Part shown: positions 33,628-46,862 of the stretch, in pieces | How positions within the stretch are numbered: the first letter of the stretch is position 1 | Layout of the letters: each line of letters begins with the position of its first letter | DNA from: Pseudisothecium myosuroides | Lineage: Eukaryota > Streptophyta > Bryopsida > Hypnales > Lembophyllaceae | Length of the DNA: 64,000 bases | Reading direction: 5' to 3' | Assembly: GCA_951799445.1 (NCBI GenBank) | Contig: OX637288.1 | Location: forward strand, 10,976,501-11,040,500 | Program-made: the position numbers and the translations under genes | Notes under the pieces: model-generated | Told to the model about the DNA's origin: nothing | The model's database searches: none | What the model saw: the letters and a program-made list of their open reading frames with translations, nothing else

Positions 33628-36600
33628 GTTTTTTCCCATCACTGCAAAGCTGAGAGCTTCCCTAATTGCACAAACAAATATTGTTACCATTCCAAACCAA
33701 TAAAGGTCCACAGTACCGGACATCAAAGTCTCCTGAGGCCCACAAAATATATTCAGGGCCCACTGAAATTGCCATTGTGCATGGCTCAAAGCGTTATAAC
33801 TGTAATTACACTATTAATTTTTGGTTGATTTTCCATGGTCAATGTCTACAAATTTCACTTGCTCTGCATGCAGTACACTTAAAATTTAAATTCGAAGCCA
33901 CAACTATTCGAGAATACGACGTGTTCCACATGCCATTTCTTTCTAAAACCACTTCCTACAACTTCAGGCCAGACGTCATGTGCAAGGACGTATAAAATCA
34001 CAAATTCCACATCCGACAATGACAGTGACTCCATCGTCGCTTGATCCTTTGTTCCCCACTCAGTTCCTTTACATTGAACTGACATGCACTTATCCTTCCA
34101 AGGACAACCGCCGTTTTCCATCCCAAATCATTTTTGAACATCACAAGACGTCTGACGATGAATTACGAGAATTACTGAAATCCCTTTCCATTTAATTGTT
34201 CAGCTACATGACTCACACGCAACAACTTAGCCATGAAATATGTGAACAATGAATACCTGTCTTCAAAATCGTCAGGGTTGATACTTCATCTATCGAACAA
34301 CGACTGCCTTCGTCTTCTTCATCGACATCCACGAATCCCATCTGCGGTTCCGAAAATCAATCCACCCACTGCATTGTCAGACGTGACTGTTTTCCAACAA
34401 TATCATCGCAAACTCAGTACTTCGAACAAATGAGACGCAAGAGCATTCCTAGAAATTAAGAAACTAGAAATCCATGAATCCTTTCGCCAATAGCCCCAAA
34501 CACAAATTCAAATAATCATTGAACACGGAAGCGAAACAACCCAAAGAAACTTCTCTACTCCACCAAAACGAGTGTCCTTCAGATTCATTCCTCTCTAGCG
34601 AACATTGTCTGTCACGTTGTACGTACCTCCCTTGAATTCTGGAGACGCTGCAGTTCGTTCTTCAGACTTTCAATTCTTGCGTCGACATCTTTTTTGTCTA
34701 AAATGGTGGATCCGCTCCCTCGTCGGCCGTCTGATGAGTCTCGGGCACTAACACTCTCCGGTCCCTGCTCAAAAATGAAGTCATTAGTCCAAAGCTCACT
34801 AAATGTACAATGTCTACAAATACGTCCTGCAACTCTCTTAGTACATTAAACAATAATGAAAACATGAACCAATGAATGCCTAAATTTAGTCATTTCCTAA
34901 CGTTGGATGCCCTTCACTATAAGGAAAATCCACGTCTGTCCGGGAGCAACGCAAACCAACATTACAAAAACATGTTTTCTTTCAAAAATTTCTTCATTGA
35001 AATCAATTTAACAGTTTTACACTACATTCCAATGTACATCTGATAATGACCTTCATTGTTGCACATGACAATAGTGCATTATAGGAATTGCAAAGCCAGA
35101 TCACTAACATCCATTCCCAATTCTCCCTTGAAGGACTAAACACATACCTCCAACAGCAATATCGACTGCTGTATTGCAGTCTCTTCTTTCCCGAATTTCT
35201 CTTTTTCTTTCGCTAAATCATGTGTGTAAACAGAGGAAGCTGTCTCACCGGATGGTTTCTTCATTATTTCCTTTATCTTTGACCAATGAAAAGGGCTCAC
35301 GTCACCTGGCTTTGAGCCTTGCACACTTCTTTTGAACTTATACTTCAACTGCATCTTCCGATTTCTCATGAATTTAGTCACTCCTCTCTCGAACATTTCC
35401 CTCGACATATGCTGGTACCCCTGGAACTCCCACTCCCTCTCCAAGGCGTGCCATATGCTGTCTACCACATGCTTCGGGTGGTGGTTGATGTTATCCATCG
35501 TCGGATCTAGTCTCCCACACTGTCCTCGCACAGCAGCACGCCACTTGTGTCGGTGAATTCCACGAGGTCGGCATGTGCTGTCAACAAATACAACGTACGG
35601 TTCTTTGTTGATAGCTTTTTGATTGTTCGTGAGTTCCTTCGCCCTCTTCGTGTGAAATCTGTTCAGACAACGTGTTTGAAGCGATTTCTGTTGCGGACTC
35701 TCATTCAGAGGAACTGGAAAGTCTTCTTGAGAATCCGATCCCTCACCGGCAGATGTTCTGTTCATTTTTTTGACTTCTTCGAACGCCTCGCCTCCGACTT
35801 GTTGAAAGTTGTCTCCTTCCACGTACTTGTCGGCTCTCCACTCCGAAGCTCAGGCATCCCTGTCGAAGTTCCTAGACCAGCAGTCAGTAGTGCGGGAAGA
35901 GAAGGACTCCCCGTTGTCGGACCTTGAGTCGCACCTAACAAACCGGAAGACGCACCCATGACTGCAATCGTTGACTGGAAAAGTGCATGAATAATCATGT
36001 CCTAAAGTCTCGCTGAAAACGAATTCAACGTCATGGAGCTACCGGCCTGCAAATTTCCAGAACTTAATGAGGACCCAACGAAGTTTGCAGGTACAGCATT
36101 GGGGACTAAATGAATATATCTTTCTTCCCCGCCATCGTCCGGCAAGGCCTTCAAGCTGTCAGAGGAATCATCCGTGAAGTAGTTTTCCCCGTCGCTGTCC
36201 TGGTCTTCCATTTCCTTCATGAAATAAGGGACATGCAATGAGAAGTTCAGATCATGAAGGCTTTCAATTCAACTACCAACACTCATGAAGGACTTCCAAT
36301 GCTGTCACGTCCACTTTCTGTGTTCATGAAAACTTAAAAACAAAAAGGGAAGACAATTCAAATGAAAACTCACCTCTTCATTTTCACGAATCACTTCCGC
36401 ATCCTCCTCCTCCATGAGCAAGTCCTTCCCTGCGCTCCTTCCAGCAGACTCGGCCATCTTCTCTGCCGCAGATGATACCCTCACCACGATTTGTCGTGGA
36501 CTTGAATTAATTTTTTTACAACCCGCCAGTCGAGCTCTTCGACGAGGTTCTTTCTCTTCGACAAATTTCTCTTTCTTCCGACGCGACTAACTTGAAACAA

Positions 36601-37905
36601 GTTTCTCAGGCAATTTCACTTCCACTCTGCACAACCAGAGAGGCAATAGTCAGACAAAAGTGAAAGGGATCTATTGTGCTCTAAAAAAAGAGTCCATTTT
36701 TTTGGACACGCCTTCCCTGTTTGCCCATGTTTAGTAAAAACTCTATGACTCTCTACCTTGAAACTTGCAAGTAACACTGAATTTTTGTAGACTAGTGCGC
36801 CGTCAAAAATGTCAACGAAAACTTCAGCGACCAATGAGAGAACACTTAGTTCACACCTGCCAGCCTAGCAGTTCTAAATTTATATGCCTGCATTTATAGT
36901 GCAAAAGACTTTGCATTGCAAAGGACGGCTACACATCGTCCACTGGAATGTGAGAGGCAGACGTCAAGCCAAATTCCCTACAAATGTGGAAATCCTCGAA
37001 ATGGTAGTAGGATCGCTTTCACTGACCTACACTTCGTCTCTCTCACGAAGAACTTGAAGAAAACGTAACTTCACCTTCTTCACGCCGCTTACAGTAGTGC
37101 ATAACTCTCAAACTTCAAACATATAAAGCTTCGAATTGTCAAACACAAAATTCAACCTTCAAGATAAATCACTACTGAATGCAAGGGCCTGGAAACAAAT
37201 ATTCAAAATTACTCAGGAAATGGACCACAGTGACTGACCTTGGCGGGAACAAGCCCAGCTGTCGCATAAAATTCTGGTTTCGCTGGACATTCTGCTTTCT
37301 GAGCTCCTTGTATGGATTCAAATTTTCTTCAGTACCCATCTCTGATGTCTTCACTTGCTCTGAAAAAGTACAGCAACATCTTGCGAAATTTGTCAACTAC
37401 TTCTCTACGACTATTGCGTCAGTGAAAAATTCAATTACGTAATAAAGAAATAAATTCAGGACAGTAACGACGAACCTGAACATATAGTCGCTATTACTCC
37501 TTTGCCTGTCGTCGTCGAATTCTACAACGTGGACTGAAGAAATGTACCGAAAGAAGCAAAAAAATTCGACATTCGAGAATGGAGAGATCCCCGTTCAGAA
37601 CTTGTTGTCGATGACTGCAGAGTGCGCATATTCCTCCATGCACTCTGTGGGCCCACGGCAACGGAATTTCCTTCTACAGTAGCCCTGGACGCTGGCAGTC
37701 CCTCCTGGGCGCAAGGTGACATCATTCCAATTAGTCCCCAGGACAAATACTCTGTGACACCAGTAATTTAGGGTTCCGGTCCCACACTCTTCTCTGCCGG
37801 CCAGGAGGTCACCATCCAGCATTCTGACCTTCTAACCCTACCGCGGCGCTTTCAATTGATTCACAGCCACCGTCGTCTGCGAACGAATTCTCTGACGTGG
37901 CCGTC

Positions 37906-40900
37906 ATGGATCACTCCTCCCTTGCAACGGATGACCGATTTTTGCCTTTCGCCATGGCGTTGAAAGCACTCGAGTGTTCCCGAGCAAACGAGAGAGTTAT
38001 TGGTAGCTACAAGTGTTCGTGCACAGACTGCAAAGGCGGAGGTCGACCGATTCAAAGACTCACCATCAAAACTCATTTGCGCAGGCACGAACGAGATCCC
38101 GCTTTACGCCATCCAATGTTGGTAAGTGAATATTCACCTATTCCCCTCTTCCGACTATGCATTGGAATGCTGTCTCTTCTTTACTGCACCATTAACAACT
38201 ATTTCTAGAACATTAAGTGCTCTTTTTCACCTCCGCTACCACAGTCTTGAAAACCTAATTTCAGTAAACCTAAGAAGCCTTCAATTCAGAACTACTTAGC
38301 AGTACACCGTCTTAGAATTTTATTTCCACTGGGCGACTGTATTCTTCATCAGAAATTCCAAATGCTACCACTTCATTTATGTTGACATCTGAAACCCTAA
38401 AAAATTATCTCTCACAGTACTTAATGCTATGTAGAAGAATTGACGTCACACACTTCTACTTTTCCCAAGCTCAGAAGTTAGTTTTTCATTTCGTACACGC
38501 ACTCTTGCAATGCGAGTATTAGATACAACAATATGCTTCCTCTTCCGCTGCACGGTACTTTCAGTTTGTGTTTGGTGCAAGTGAAAATAAAATTTATTTA
38601 TAACGGATGTGGACAATATGCTTCGTGTCTTCAATTGTTTTCATGTTCTCCACCGTCACCTACGCTTATTCATTTTCTTGTATGTCGAGCAGTCTGAGGA
38701 CCAAGATGTCCATGATTTCCAAACGCAACACATGGAAACCGATGAAAATTATCCTGAAAAAGATGTCCGCGTACCACCAGAGCCAACTGTGGATACGGAA
38801 TTTGACTTTGAGAGAATGGCAAGGAAATGACTTGAAGCTGTTGATGACAGAAGAGAGAATGCTTTCACAGACAATGTCGTTGAGGAGGAAGGAATTCAAC
38901 AGGAATCGGAAGAAGCAGAGAACACCGTGGACCCGAACATGGAGGAATGGCTAAAAGACAGTCAGGTTCCTCTTTATAGTAGCTCCAAGCTCTCTGCTCT
39001 TGCAAGTGTACTCGTTCTCTTGAACTTGGCGCACATTCACAATGTCAGTAACTCCTTCATGGACGAGTTATTTTTTTTTCTGCGAGTAGATATGTTACCG
39101 TCATCCAATACATTGCCTAAAAACCGACACAAAGCTCGACGTTTTATAGACAGGTTAGGTCTATCTTTCAATACAATCCATGTCTGCCGCAATGGCTGTG
39201 TCCTTTTCTGGAAGGATAGATCAAAATTGACCGAGTGTCCCAAGTGCAATTTGTCTAGGTACGTAGAGGGAAGTTCTTCAATTCCTATGAAAGTCCTCTG
39301 TCACTTCCCATTAATTCCAAGACTTCTCTGCATGTATTGTTGTCGCGACATTGCTTTGTTAATGACATGGCATGCCAAGAACCCTTCAGCTGATGGGAAA
39401 GTTAGATTTGTATTTGATAGTCCCGCTTGGAAACAAGTTAGAAACATTGATAATGAATTCTTCGAAGAAAGCAGGAATGTGAAAATCAGATTAGCTTTGG
39501 ATGGAATGAATCCTTTCGCGGATAAGTCCACTAGGCACTCCACGTGGCCCGTTTTCCTCCTGAACTACAACTTGCCTGGATGGATGGTCACCAAGCGCTT
39601 CTTTGTGATGCTATCCCTTCTAATACCTGGAAAGGAATCTGTTAAGTCCTGTAATATTGATGTGTACTTAGAACCGCTGGTCGATGAACTTCTTATTCTG
39701 TGGGATGAAGTGCCCGCAGTGGACATGTCCGATAGTCCACGCACGAGAACATTCAAATTGTGTGCCATATTATTATGGACAATACACGATTATCCAGCTT
39801 ATGGCTTGATCTCGGGATGTGCCACAAAGGGCTATCAAGGCTGCTCGATTTGTGGACCTCATGTTGACTCCAGATTTTTGAACAGTTTGAAGAAGAATAT
39901 ATTTCAAGGACACCGTTGGTATCTACCCTTCAATCATCCTTTCCGCTCAATGACTGGATCCTTCAATGGTAAACAAGAGCATCGGGCCAGACCACCTCGT
40001 GTTTCAGGACTGGAACATCGACAACGGGGAGAAGCCAGAGAAAGGTGGATAGTAGCCGGGGGAAAAGTGGGCACTCCTGATGATCCGGTGAAACGGAACG
40101 GCGTCAAGAGACACTCACTACTGTTTACTCTACCTTACTGGGATGTAAGCTTCATAACTCCATATTCAATGTAGGCCCTTTTTTTGTTTTTACATAAAGA
40201 GTTTTCTAGCATTTTCTTTTTCAGTTCAACTTCTTCGAGAGGTACTTCATGTCCTGAATAGTCGAATCGTGGGAACAATTTTTATAATGTCACTCTCGTG
40301 TTCATGAATTCAATTGTTTTTGTGTGCAGAAGCTTCTTGTATGTCATTTACTCGACGTCATGCACTATGAAAAAAACATAGCTGAGAACATACTAAACAC
40401 ATTGCTTGGTAAAAAAGATGGTCCGATGGTTCGAAATGACATGAAAGAAGTGGGCTGTAAAAAAAAATTACACATTACAGAAGCTCGAGGACCGGAAACT
40501 GGATTCCACGTGCCCATTGCTCCATATGTTCTGTCGAGTGAGAATAAGAAGAAGCTCATAGAGAGACTATGCAGTATTAGAATTCCTACTGGGTACATGT
40601 CGAATATGAAGTCCCGCATAGACCCTGACGGGAAAACGCATGGTTTGAAGAGCCATGACTACCATGTGCTGCTTCAACAAATTCTCCCGATCTATCTGAG
40701 GGGATTGCTACCCGACAACGTTATGAAAGCAGTTATTCAATTGAGTGCTGTGTTTAAGAAAATTTGTTGTAAGGTTCAGGATCCTACGAACATGGACTCC
40801 ATGACGGAAGAAGTAGCTGTGGTGATGTACTTGTTTGAGCGTTTTTTTCCACCTTTCTTTGATCCGATGTCGCACTTGCCGGTCCACTTAGTGCAGGAGC

Positions 40901-42327
40901 TCCATTTGTGTGGTCCTGTCCACAACCGCTGGATGTACCCTTTGGAAAGGTATATGAAATACATGAAATCATATGTTCGTAACCAAACTCGCCCAAAACG
41001 TTGCATGGCGACCGGCACTTCTATGGAAGTGGCGCTTGGTTTGTCGACGGAGTACATTCTGGAATGCGAATCAATTGGAAAACGAGTGTAGGATGCGGAG
41101 GAGGAGCTTAGAGATTGCGGAGAGGTAACGTGCGCTGCGTTCAAAATAAGAACTCTCTCAAGTGAGGAATGCCAATGGGCACATTCATGTGTTCTACAGA
41201 ACTCCACATGCCTTGACGCACTAAGAGAGTATGTTCACATGAGGAACTCATACTTCGGACCCCTTCTTTTATTATGTATGTTTGAATTTGAATTTGCAGA
41301 CGTCTTTGTAAATCACGTTCTTGTACTAACTGTAGAGTAACTACTGTAACAGGTTTGCTGTAGCACTTCTTACAACTACTTATACATGATTGCGATGCTA
41401 CTGTGTTCTTGTTGCAGAACTCACAGACTACTGGCATTAGAGGTGAACACGGCCAGAGCAGTGCATCGACGAAGTATACATCCTAGACAGAGGAGGAGGA
41501 TGGAGTTCCCTCCGGAATTGAACAGCATTCCAGAATTTCCGGAGTAGTTAGAGACCTTTGTGCGAGAGGGGACTCAAACATTTGAAGATGATGTGGTGGA
41601 CTTGTTGATGCCACCAAGATTAAAGACTCATTCATTCAAGTCCATGAAAGCTTACGGGAAACACTTTTGTGTTTGCCAGGGTGAGGCGAATTTGGTCACC
41701 AGCGATTGCGGGGCGACTGTCACATGTAAAACCGTGCAACGCAGCAGCATGTTGGATACGAATCTGGTATCTGGACCTGTAACTTTTTTTGGGAAGGTGC
41801 AAGAAATTTTGGAACTAGATTACGGACGTTTGAAACCCTTAGTACTGCTGTGCGATTGGGTGTCACCGGTATGGAGAGGACCGTCTGCTACTCACAGGAA
41901 AGACAAGTACGGTTTTACATTGATTAAATTAAATAGACTTATGCGGAGATCATCCAATTCCTTTGTCTTCCCTCTACAGGCCTCAAGTGTTTTCTTCTGT
42001 AATACCACTGAGGACCCGGACTGGTCAACAGTTATGAAAACAGAGTCCAGGTCCACCCGCGTATATGAAGACGTAGACTTGCACTGTGATGTGGCCTTGT
42101 TTGGCATGGAAACAAATTTCATGGAGGACGGCACTTCTGATTCTAACGAAATGGAAGTAGAGAACGATTTGCAAAGCGCTCAGACGTTGGGGTAGCATAT
42201 CACTGAGGAGGAATTACAAGCTACTGAGGTTGAGGTGCACCGTGAAGCTCGTGAGCTAGAGGATCGAGGATCTGAAGATGACAGCAACGATGACTTCGTA
42301 GAAGAGGAAGAGTTTGGTATCTTCTGA
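37906..42327 (+). pseudogene. TNP2-type transposase of CACTA B
   Basis: Transposase of element B. Exons 37906-38121, 38693-40144, 40330-41228 and 41418-42327 join in phase through GT..AG introns. The last two introns sit at the same places as in element A. Order: an N-terminal Cys motif (YKCSCTDCKGG), the Transposase_21 core (FNTIHVCRNGCVLF, WPVFLLNYNLPGW, LLWTIHDYPAYG), PYWD, then LDVMHYEKN and the DUF4218-type region (GLKSHDYHVLLQQILP, RWMYPLERYMKYMK), then a DUF4216-type end. The start is the ATG at 37906; the slightly longer frame would need GTG. In-frame stops at 38828-38830, 41089-41091, 41545-41547 and 42193-42195. Otherwise the frame is long and clean, so decay is recent. Protein identity to element A is clearly low, so the two families are distinct. 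Confidence 0.93.
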
Positions 42328-44195
42328 AGTGGAAGAGAGAACGTCACAGTTCAAAATAGAATTGTCTTCAGTTCCGTAAGTTTTTAACTTCTTACCATTT
42401 CTTAATATTTTTTCCACACAATGAAGTTGTACATTTCCAGGGGTAGGTCGCTGCAGCTCGATTGTCAAATGGGATTTCAAGTGTATCTTCATTTCGTCAG
42501 GGAAGTGTAGTAGGTAAACATGTAGTAAATTTCTTGTATCATGTAATTATGTGGTGAGTGCATGTTCAGTTCATGCTATGCATGTTCTATAACTTCATGT
42601 ATTGTTCATTTTGTCCAGGAGGTTATTGAATTCGCTTTCCAGCACTTGAGGACGACCTCATGTGTCTTCTATAGGTTTGTTGAGAGGAAGTGGTTCTCCA
42701 GTAGTTGTTTTCGGTGTCTTAGAAATATTCATAGACGTGTCAGTGGTTTCTGTGGTTTGTTTTTATGTAAAGGAAAGCAAAGTGTACAATAAAATAGTTT
42801 TTGGAATTTAAGATAATTTTCGAAGACAGTTTCATGTTTTTTGAAAGTGGAAATGTCTTAGGCTGTCCCATCGGACAATACCACTTCTAAACGAGTTTTC
42901 TGTCATAGAGCATGAAAATTCTGTGAATACGATGTTGTGGTCACTTTGTATTCGGATGTCTGCATTAAAATGTGCTTTGCAATTGCAGTAGGTAGAGAAT
43001 ATATAGTCAAAATGAATTTTTAATTTTTAATTTTTTTGGTGCACCATTTTCTTATCTTCTGAATTAACTGAATACTAAAGAAATTCAGTATAGTCTAGCA
43101 CATATGGATGGTATACCGGAAGAGGCTTTATGCTTGTTCGTTGAAATTTGCATTTGGAATTACCTGGGTGCACTGTCATCATAGTCGAATACAGTGAGTG
43201 TGATGTTTGAAAAATTTGTACGGCGTTGCTGCACTGACCAAAAATTTAATTGAACTCCATATTTCATTTTTTTTTTAAAGATGTAAGTTGAATTCAATGA
43301 TGTGGAAGAGTCTTTCGGAACTCGTTCATCATGTCTGCGTGAATGGAAGACGCGTGCAGTGAGAGCAAGAAATCGGGTTCACTATTGATATTGTAGAAGA
43401 GTACTGCGTGGTAGTCCTGTCAGTGTGAATGGCCAGAAAGAACTTCATGTTCTTCACAGGTTTGGTATCTCACGACAGATAAGTGTGGATAATATGTATT
43501 TTTTGATTTAAAAGAAAGACGTATTGCATATAGGTGACAGGCAGTCCATCATGTTATGAAGAAATCTGTTGGTCGTTGTTGGCACTGTATAAGTATGGCT
43601 TCCTGAATGTGGACTGCAACGGATGTGGACAGTAGTTGAATTGAGAAGTGAAGGAATTGGACGCTTCGTCAGTGACGATGGTGAGTTAAATTTCTAATGA
43701 ATCTTGTCTTTTCTCAAACGTTTAAGGAGATGCCATGTTGTTATTATTGTGCAATGAGTTGCTCATAAATGAAAACTGAGGTTAAGGTTCACGATGATGT
43801 AGTTTGCTTTTGAACTTTTATTTCTTTGTTTTATGGCATTTCACCGACGTCTGAGGATAGTTGGGACAGGCGTGAACACAAAGGAAGAACCTTGGACTTG
43901 TTATTTAATTTGTGCAAAAAACGATGGCAGGAATTCTGTAAAAAACCACTACGTATAGAGAGATTTGCAGCCTCAATGTTCTCCAAGTTAGTTGTTTTCT
44001 AAAAAGATTTTCTTTGGTACACTGGGATAATGTGTATCAATGGGGAATGTGACGGAGCTAATTTCCTATAATGATGTCGCATAGCACTATTGAGGGTGTG
44101 CATTGAACCGTTTAGTTTGGCGGCATTACATGTTTATATTTTGTCTTTGATGTTTGTCCTGTGTATTCGTATTTGAATTTTCTGGTTGGAAGGAC
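42328..44195. other. CACTA B interior, no supported gene
   Basis: AT-rich downstream region of TNP2. Short open frames exist but show no recognisable motifs or consistent splice structure. Confidence 0.4.
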
Positions 44196-44387
44196 CCCGG
44201 GTACGCAACTCCCATATTATATGGCCCTAATTATAATCACTTATAATGAATTTTAGTCTAATTTCAAGGAATACAATTAGTTTTAATGTAGAAAATTCTT
44301 ATAGCCCTTTTAACAAGGAATCCAGAAACGTAATTATATATATGAAATGATATTTCCTTAGGGACAATAATAGCATTAAAAAACTAA

Positions 44388-44609
44388 TTATATGAGTTTT
44401 TTTAATACATGTATTATGGGACAAGCTACCCAACTTTTTATGCTTTTTAATAAAAATTTAATTTTAATTGGAGGGAACTTTTTGTAAATAATTTTTAAAA
44501 CTATGCACAAGTATTTCAATTCTTCATATATATTGTGAGTTTTTTTTTCATATGTATGCAATTCAACATTTTCTACATTTAATTCTCTTTTAATTTGATC
44601 TTCACCCAA
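44388..44609 (-). CDS. 73-codon ORF in left foldback arm, unknown
   Basis: It encodes a Lys-rich peptide with IKRELNVENVELHTY and KKFPPIKIKFLLKS. The partner copy in the other arm differs at only about eight residues. The similarity may simply reflect the age of the inverted duplication. A further downstream frame continues the homology (to about 44240), so both could be pieces of a longer lost protein. It matches no family I recognise, and the first codon of the frame may not be a real start. Confidence 0.35.
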   Translation of the reverse strand: MGEDQIKRELNVENVELHTYEKKTHNIYEELKYLCIVLKIIYKKFPPIKIKFLLKSIKSWVACPIIHVLKKLI

Positions 44610-44719
44610 CTTTTTGCCCGGGTACGCAACTCATATATTATATACAGGGGTCATCGGCATTAAAACGGCTCAGAGGACGGCTTTTGTAAAAATTATATCA
44701 AATTAAAAAGACCAAAAAG

Positions 44720-44941
44720 TTGGGTGAAGACCAAATTAAAAGAGAATTAAATGTAGAAAATCTTGAATTGCATACATATGACAAAAAAACTCACAATGTA
44801 TATGAAGAATTGAAACATTTATGCATAGTTTTAAAAATTCTTTACAAAAAGTTCCCTCCAATTAAAATTAAATTTTTATTAAAAAGCCCCAAAAGTTGGG
44901 TAGCTTGTCCCATGATACATGTATTAAAAAAACTCATATAA
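44720..44941 (+). CDS. 73-codon ORF in right foldback arm, unknown
   Basis: Mirror copy of the left-arm frame (IKRELNVENLELHTYDKK, YEELKHLCIVLKILYKK). A second overlapping frame (44896-45102, with KYHFIYIIKFLDSLLKGLQE) picks up the homology after a frame change. This is compatible with a protein of about 120 residues that has one frameshift. Function unknown; possibly a relic of an element-encoded or captured protein. Confidence 0.35.
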   Translation: MGEDQIKRELNVENLELHTYDKKTHNVYEELKHLCIVLKILYKKFPPIKIKFLLKSPKSWVACPMIHVLKKLI

Positions 44942-46854
44942 TTAGTTTTTTAATGCTATTATTGGCCCCAAAGAAATATCATTTCATATATATAATTAAA
45001 TTTTTGGATTCCTTGTTAAAAGGGCTACAAGAATTTTCTACATTAAAACAAATTGTATCCCTTGAAATTGAACTAAAATGCATTATAAGTGATTATAATT
45101 AGGGCCATATAATATGGGAGTTGCGTACCCGGGACTTTTTGGTCTTTTGAATTTGATATAATTTTTACAAAAGCCGTCCTCTAAGCCGTTTTAATGCCGA
45201 TGATCCCTGTGTATAATACATGAGTTGCGTACCCGGGGTTCAGGGGAAAAAAAGACAGTGACTGTACACTTGTAACAGTTGAAGTAATTTGAAGTTCTAG
45301 AGTTGAAGGCAGGGCAACGCAAAGAAAAAGGAAAAAAAGGTTCCTCAGTCCTGTCAATCCTGCAATTTAGAGGTTCTATAGAACTGCATGGAATCTATAT
45401 TTGGCGCTCGTAATATGTAGAGGTCGCATACTATGGCAGTGAACAGCAGTAAACACGGCAGCGCACACTTTTGCTATCATGCGGGAAGCATGAAGCAGTG
45501 GCGGCACTGAGGAGACCGCCAACTTTTTTCCAACTTCATGTCACGCGTTCTTGGAGCCTGTCCCGTGTGAGCTCCCAATTTGTCACTTGGGACTCGTAGA
45601 ATTATTTTTTTGGAAATTTGCAATTTAAAGTTGATAAAAGTATACAAAAACCCATAAAAAGAGTGTAGAACCGGAATAGGGTTGTGTCATACCCATTATA
45701 GTATTTGGTCTAGATTTGTGTTTTACTTAGAATCCCCCCAAACCTGGCCTAAAAATAGTACAAAAATAACGGAAAGGTTAGATTTGGAGGATTTGAGTCA
45801 CACAACCCCAAAGGGGCTAATTCCCACCATGAATGTGGCGATTCAGGGCTAGGTCGATCCGAGGGATCCACAACGAGGCCACTAGGTCGGGTCCTAGAGT
45901 TAGATTTAGAATTCCCCATTAGATCGACGAATTCTCAAAATCCCGATTGTTAGCATGCAGGAGCCACTCACGCAAGACCGGGCCTGTGGAGGAGTCTACA
46001 GCCCAAGGATGGTGTTCTAGGGTGAATCCCATGCCAGGAGTCCAACGGCAAAATTGGTTCGCCAAGATTCCTCCACCTGCAGAAGATTCCCGCACCGTCG
46101 CTAATTCAAGGAGATGGCCAGTTTAAATCTCCATTGACCAATCGTGCCAGGTACGGAAACACACCCGCACGTCTTTCATGCGACTCCCTAAGAGGTCACG
46201 TGAAAAATCCCGGCATCTTCCGACTTGCAGAAGAACCTTTTCCGGGTGGTCAACCCTCCTAACCTCCAACGGGAATTTCATGGAAATTACCCAGGTTACA
46301 ATAAAATCTCACTAAAAATTAGACTAGCTTGTTTTATGTTAATAATGCGCTCCGTGAAGTTTCACGACATTCCGATAGCGGCAAGTACCCGAACCGGCGA
46401 GATTCCTCAGGAATTAACCACGTGGCAGGGTCCCCGCCGCGTTGACCAGCATTCCGGGCCCATACGATGGCGAAACGAAGTCAACCAAAAGTCCTTCCCG
46501 ACTCTCTCGCACCTACCGGAGACCCTAGGCTATTCACATTTCTCAAAATAGGAGACCCCCAAGATCTAGGATTTTACCACGATTTGGTTTTTAAACTAAA
46601 TTAGCCTACGATGGGTTTTTGGCCTCGGTACGGGGGGTAGGGGAATTCAAGACTAAACGCGGCGATCTGGATCCAACGGCGCAATCTGTTTGGCGATTGG
46701 AGCTAATCTCCAAAAGTTAGGATGTTGGTCCAGCATAGATGGTAGAAGTAGATTTTTTAGGATGTAGGATGAAAATCTTTGAGGATGAGGATGAAAATCC
46801 TCATTGATAAGGTTATCTTAGAGCTTTAGAGAGAGGGGTGAGTCCTTGGAAACC

Positions 46855-46862
46855 TATATAAG
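46855..46862 (+). promoter_or_regulatory. TATA box of repeat R, copy 2
   Basis: CCTATATAAGGGCC is identical to copy 1, about 1.29 kb from the element's left end. Confidence 0.6.

Larger units (their letters stand above)
32258..37359 (-). pseudogene. TNPA-like CACTA protein gene (Tnp1/Transposase_24 type)
   Basis: Probable second protein of CACTA B, expected to bind the subterminal repeats. Likely exons, all with GT..AG borders: 37359-37239, 36626-36374, 36214-35149, 34764-34627 and a last exon at 32545-32258, with others possible between. Visible features: NPYKELRKQNVQRNQNFMRQ near the start, basic PRRRARLAG, an acidic DSDGENYFTDDSSDS stretch, a Transposase_24-like segment (HHPKHVVDSIWHALEREWEF), a short coiled coil (ARIESLKNELQRLQNSRE), and a C-terminus with IAKGIVMS and GQTVLWPDNLV as in plant Tnp1 proteins. 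In-frame stops (36587-36589, 36002-36004 and one near 32540) and a frame change near 35800 suggest it is dead. Exon order is inferred by eye. Confidence 0.7.
44196..45238. repeat. Interleaved foldback element (order A, B, A', B')
   Basis: Arm A (44196-44616) is about 94 percent reverse-complementary to A' (about 44704-45134). Segment B (44617-44703) is reverse-complementary to B' (45135-45238). All four outer ends start CCCGGGTACGCAACTC. The inverted repeats therefore interlock instead of nesting. The block is much more AT-rich than its surroundings. Each large arm holds a homologous short open frame (minus 44609-44388, plus 44720-44941). No target duplication was recognised, and the superfamily is unknown. 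Confidence 0.8.

Noticed and set aside
33264..33828. Frames of 90-168 codons on both strands
   Set aside because: They translate a 31-bp tandem repeat and poly(A)/poly(T) runs within a MITE.
33800..34500. Additional exons of the TNPA-like gene, e.g. an 88-base open stretch near 34347-34260
   Set aside because: Acceptor and donor are plausible and phase fits, but the peptide matches nothing and the next exon is unclear, so it is not listed as a feature.
21413..42327. Reassigned stop codons (an ulvophyte-like code with TAA/TAG as Gln)
   Set aside because: Many TAGs fall at Trp positions, TGA also occurs, and frameshifts coexist. Ordinary mutational decay is simpler.
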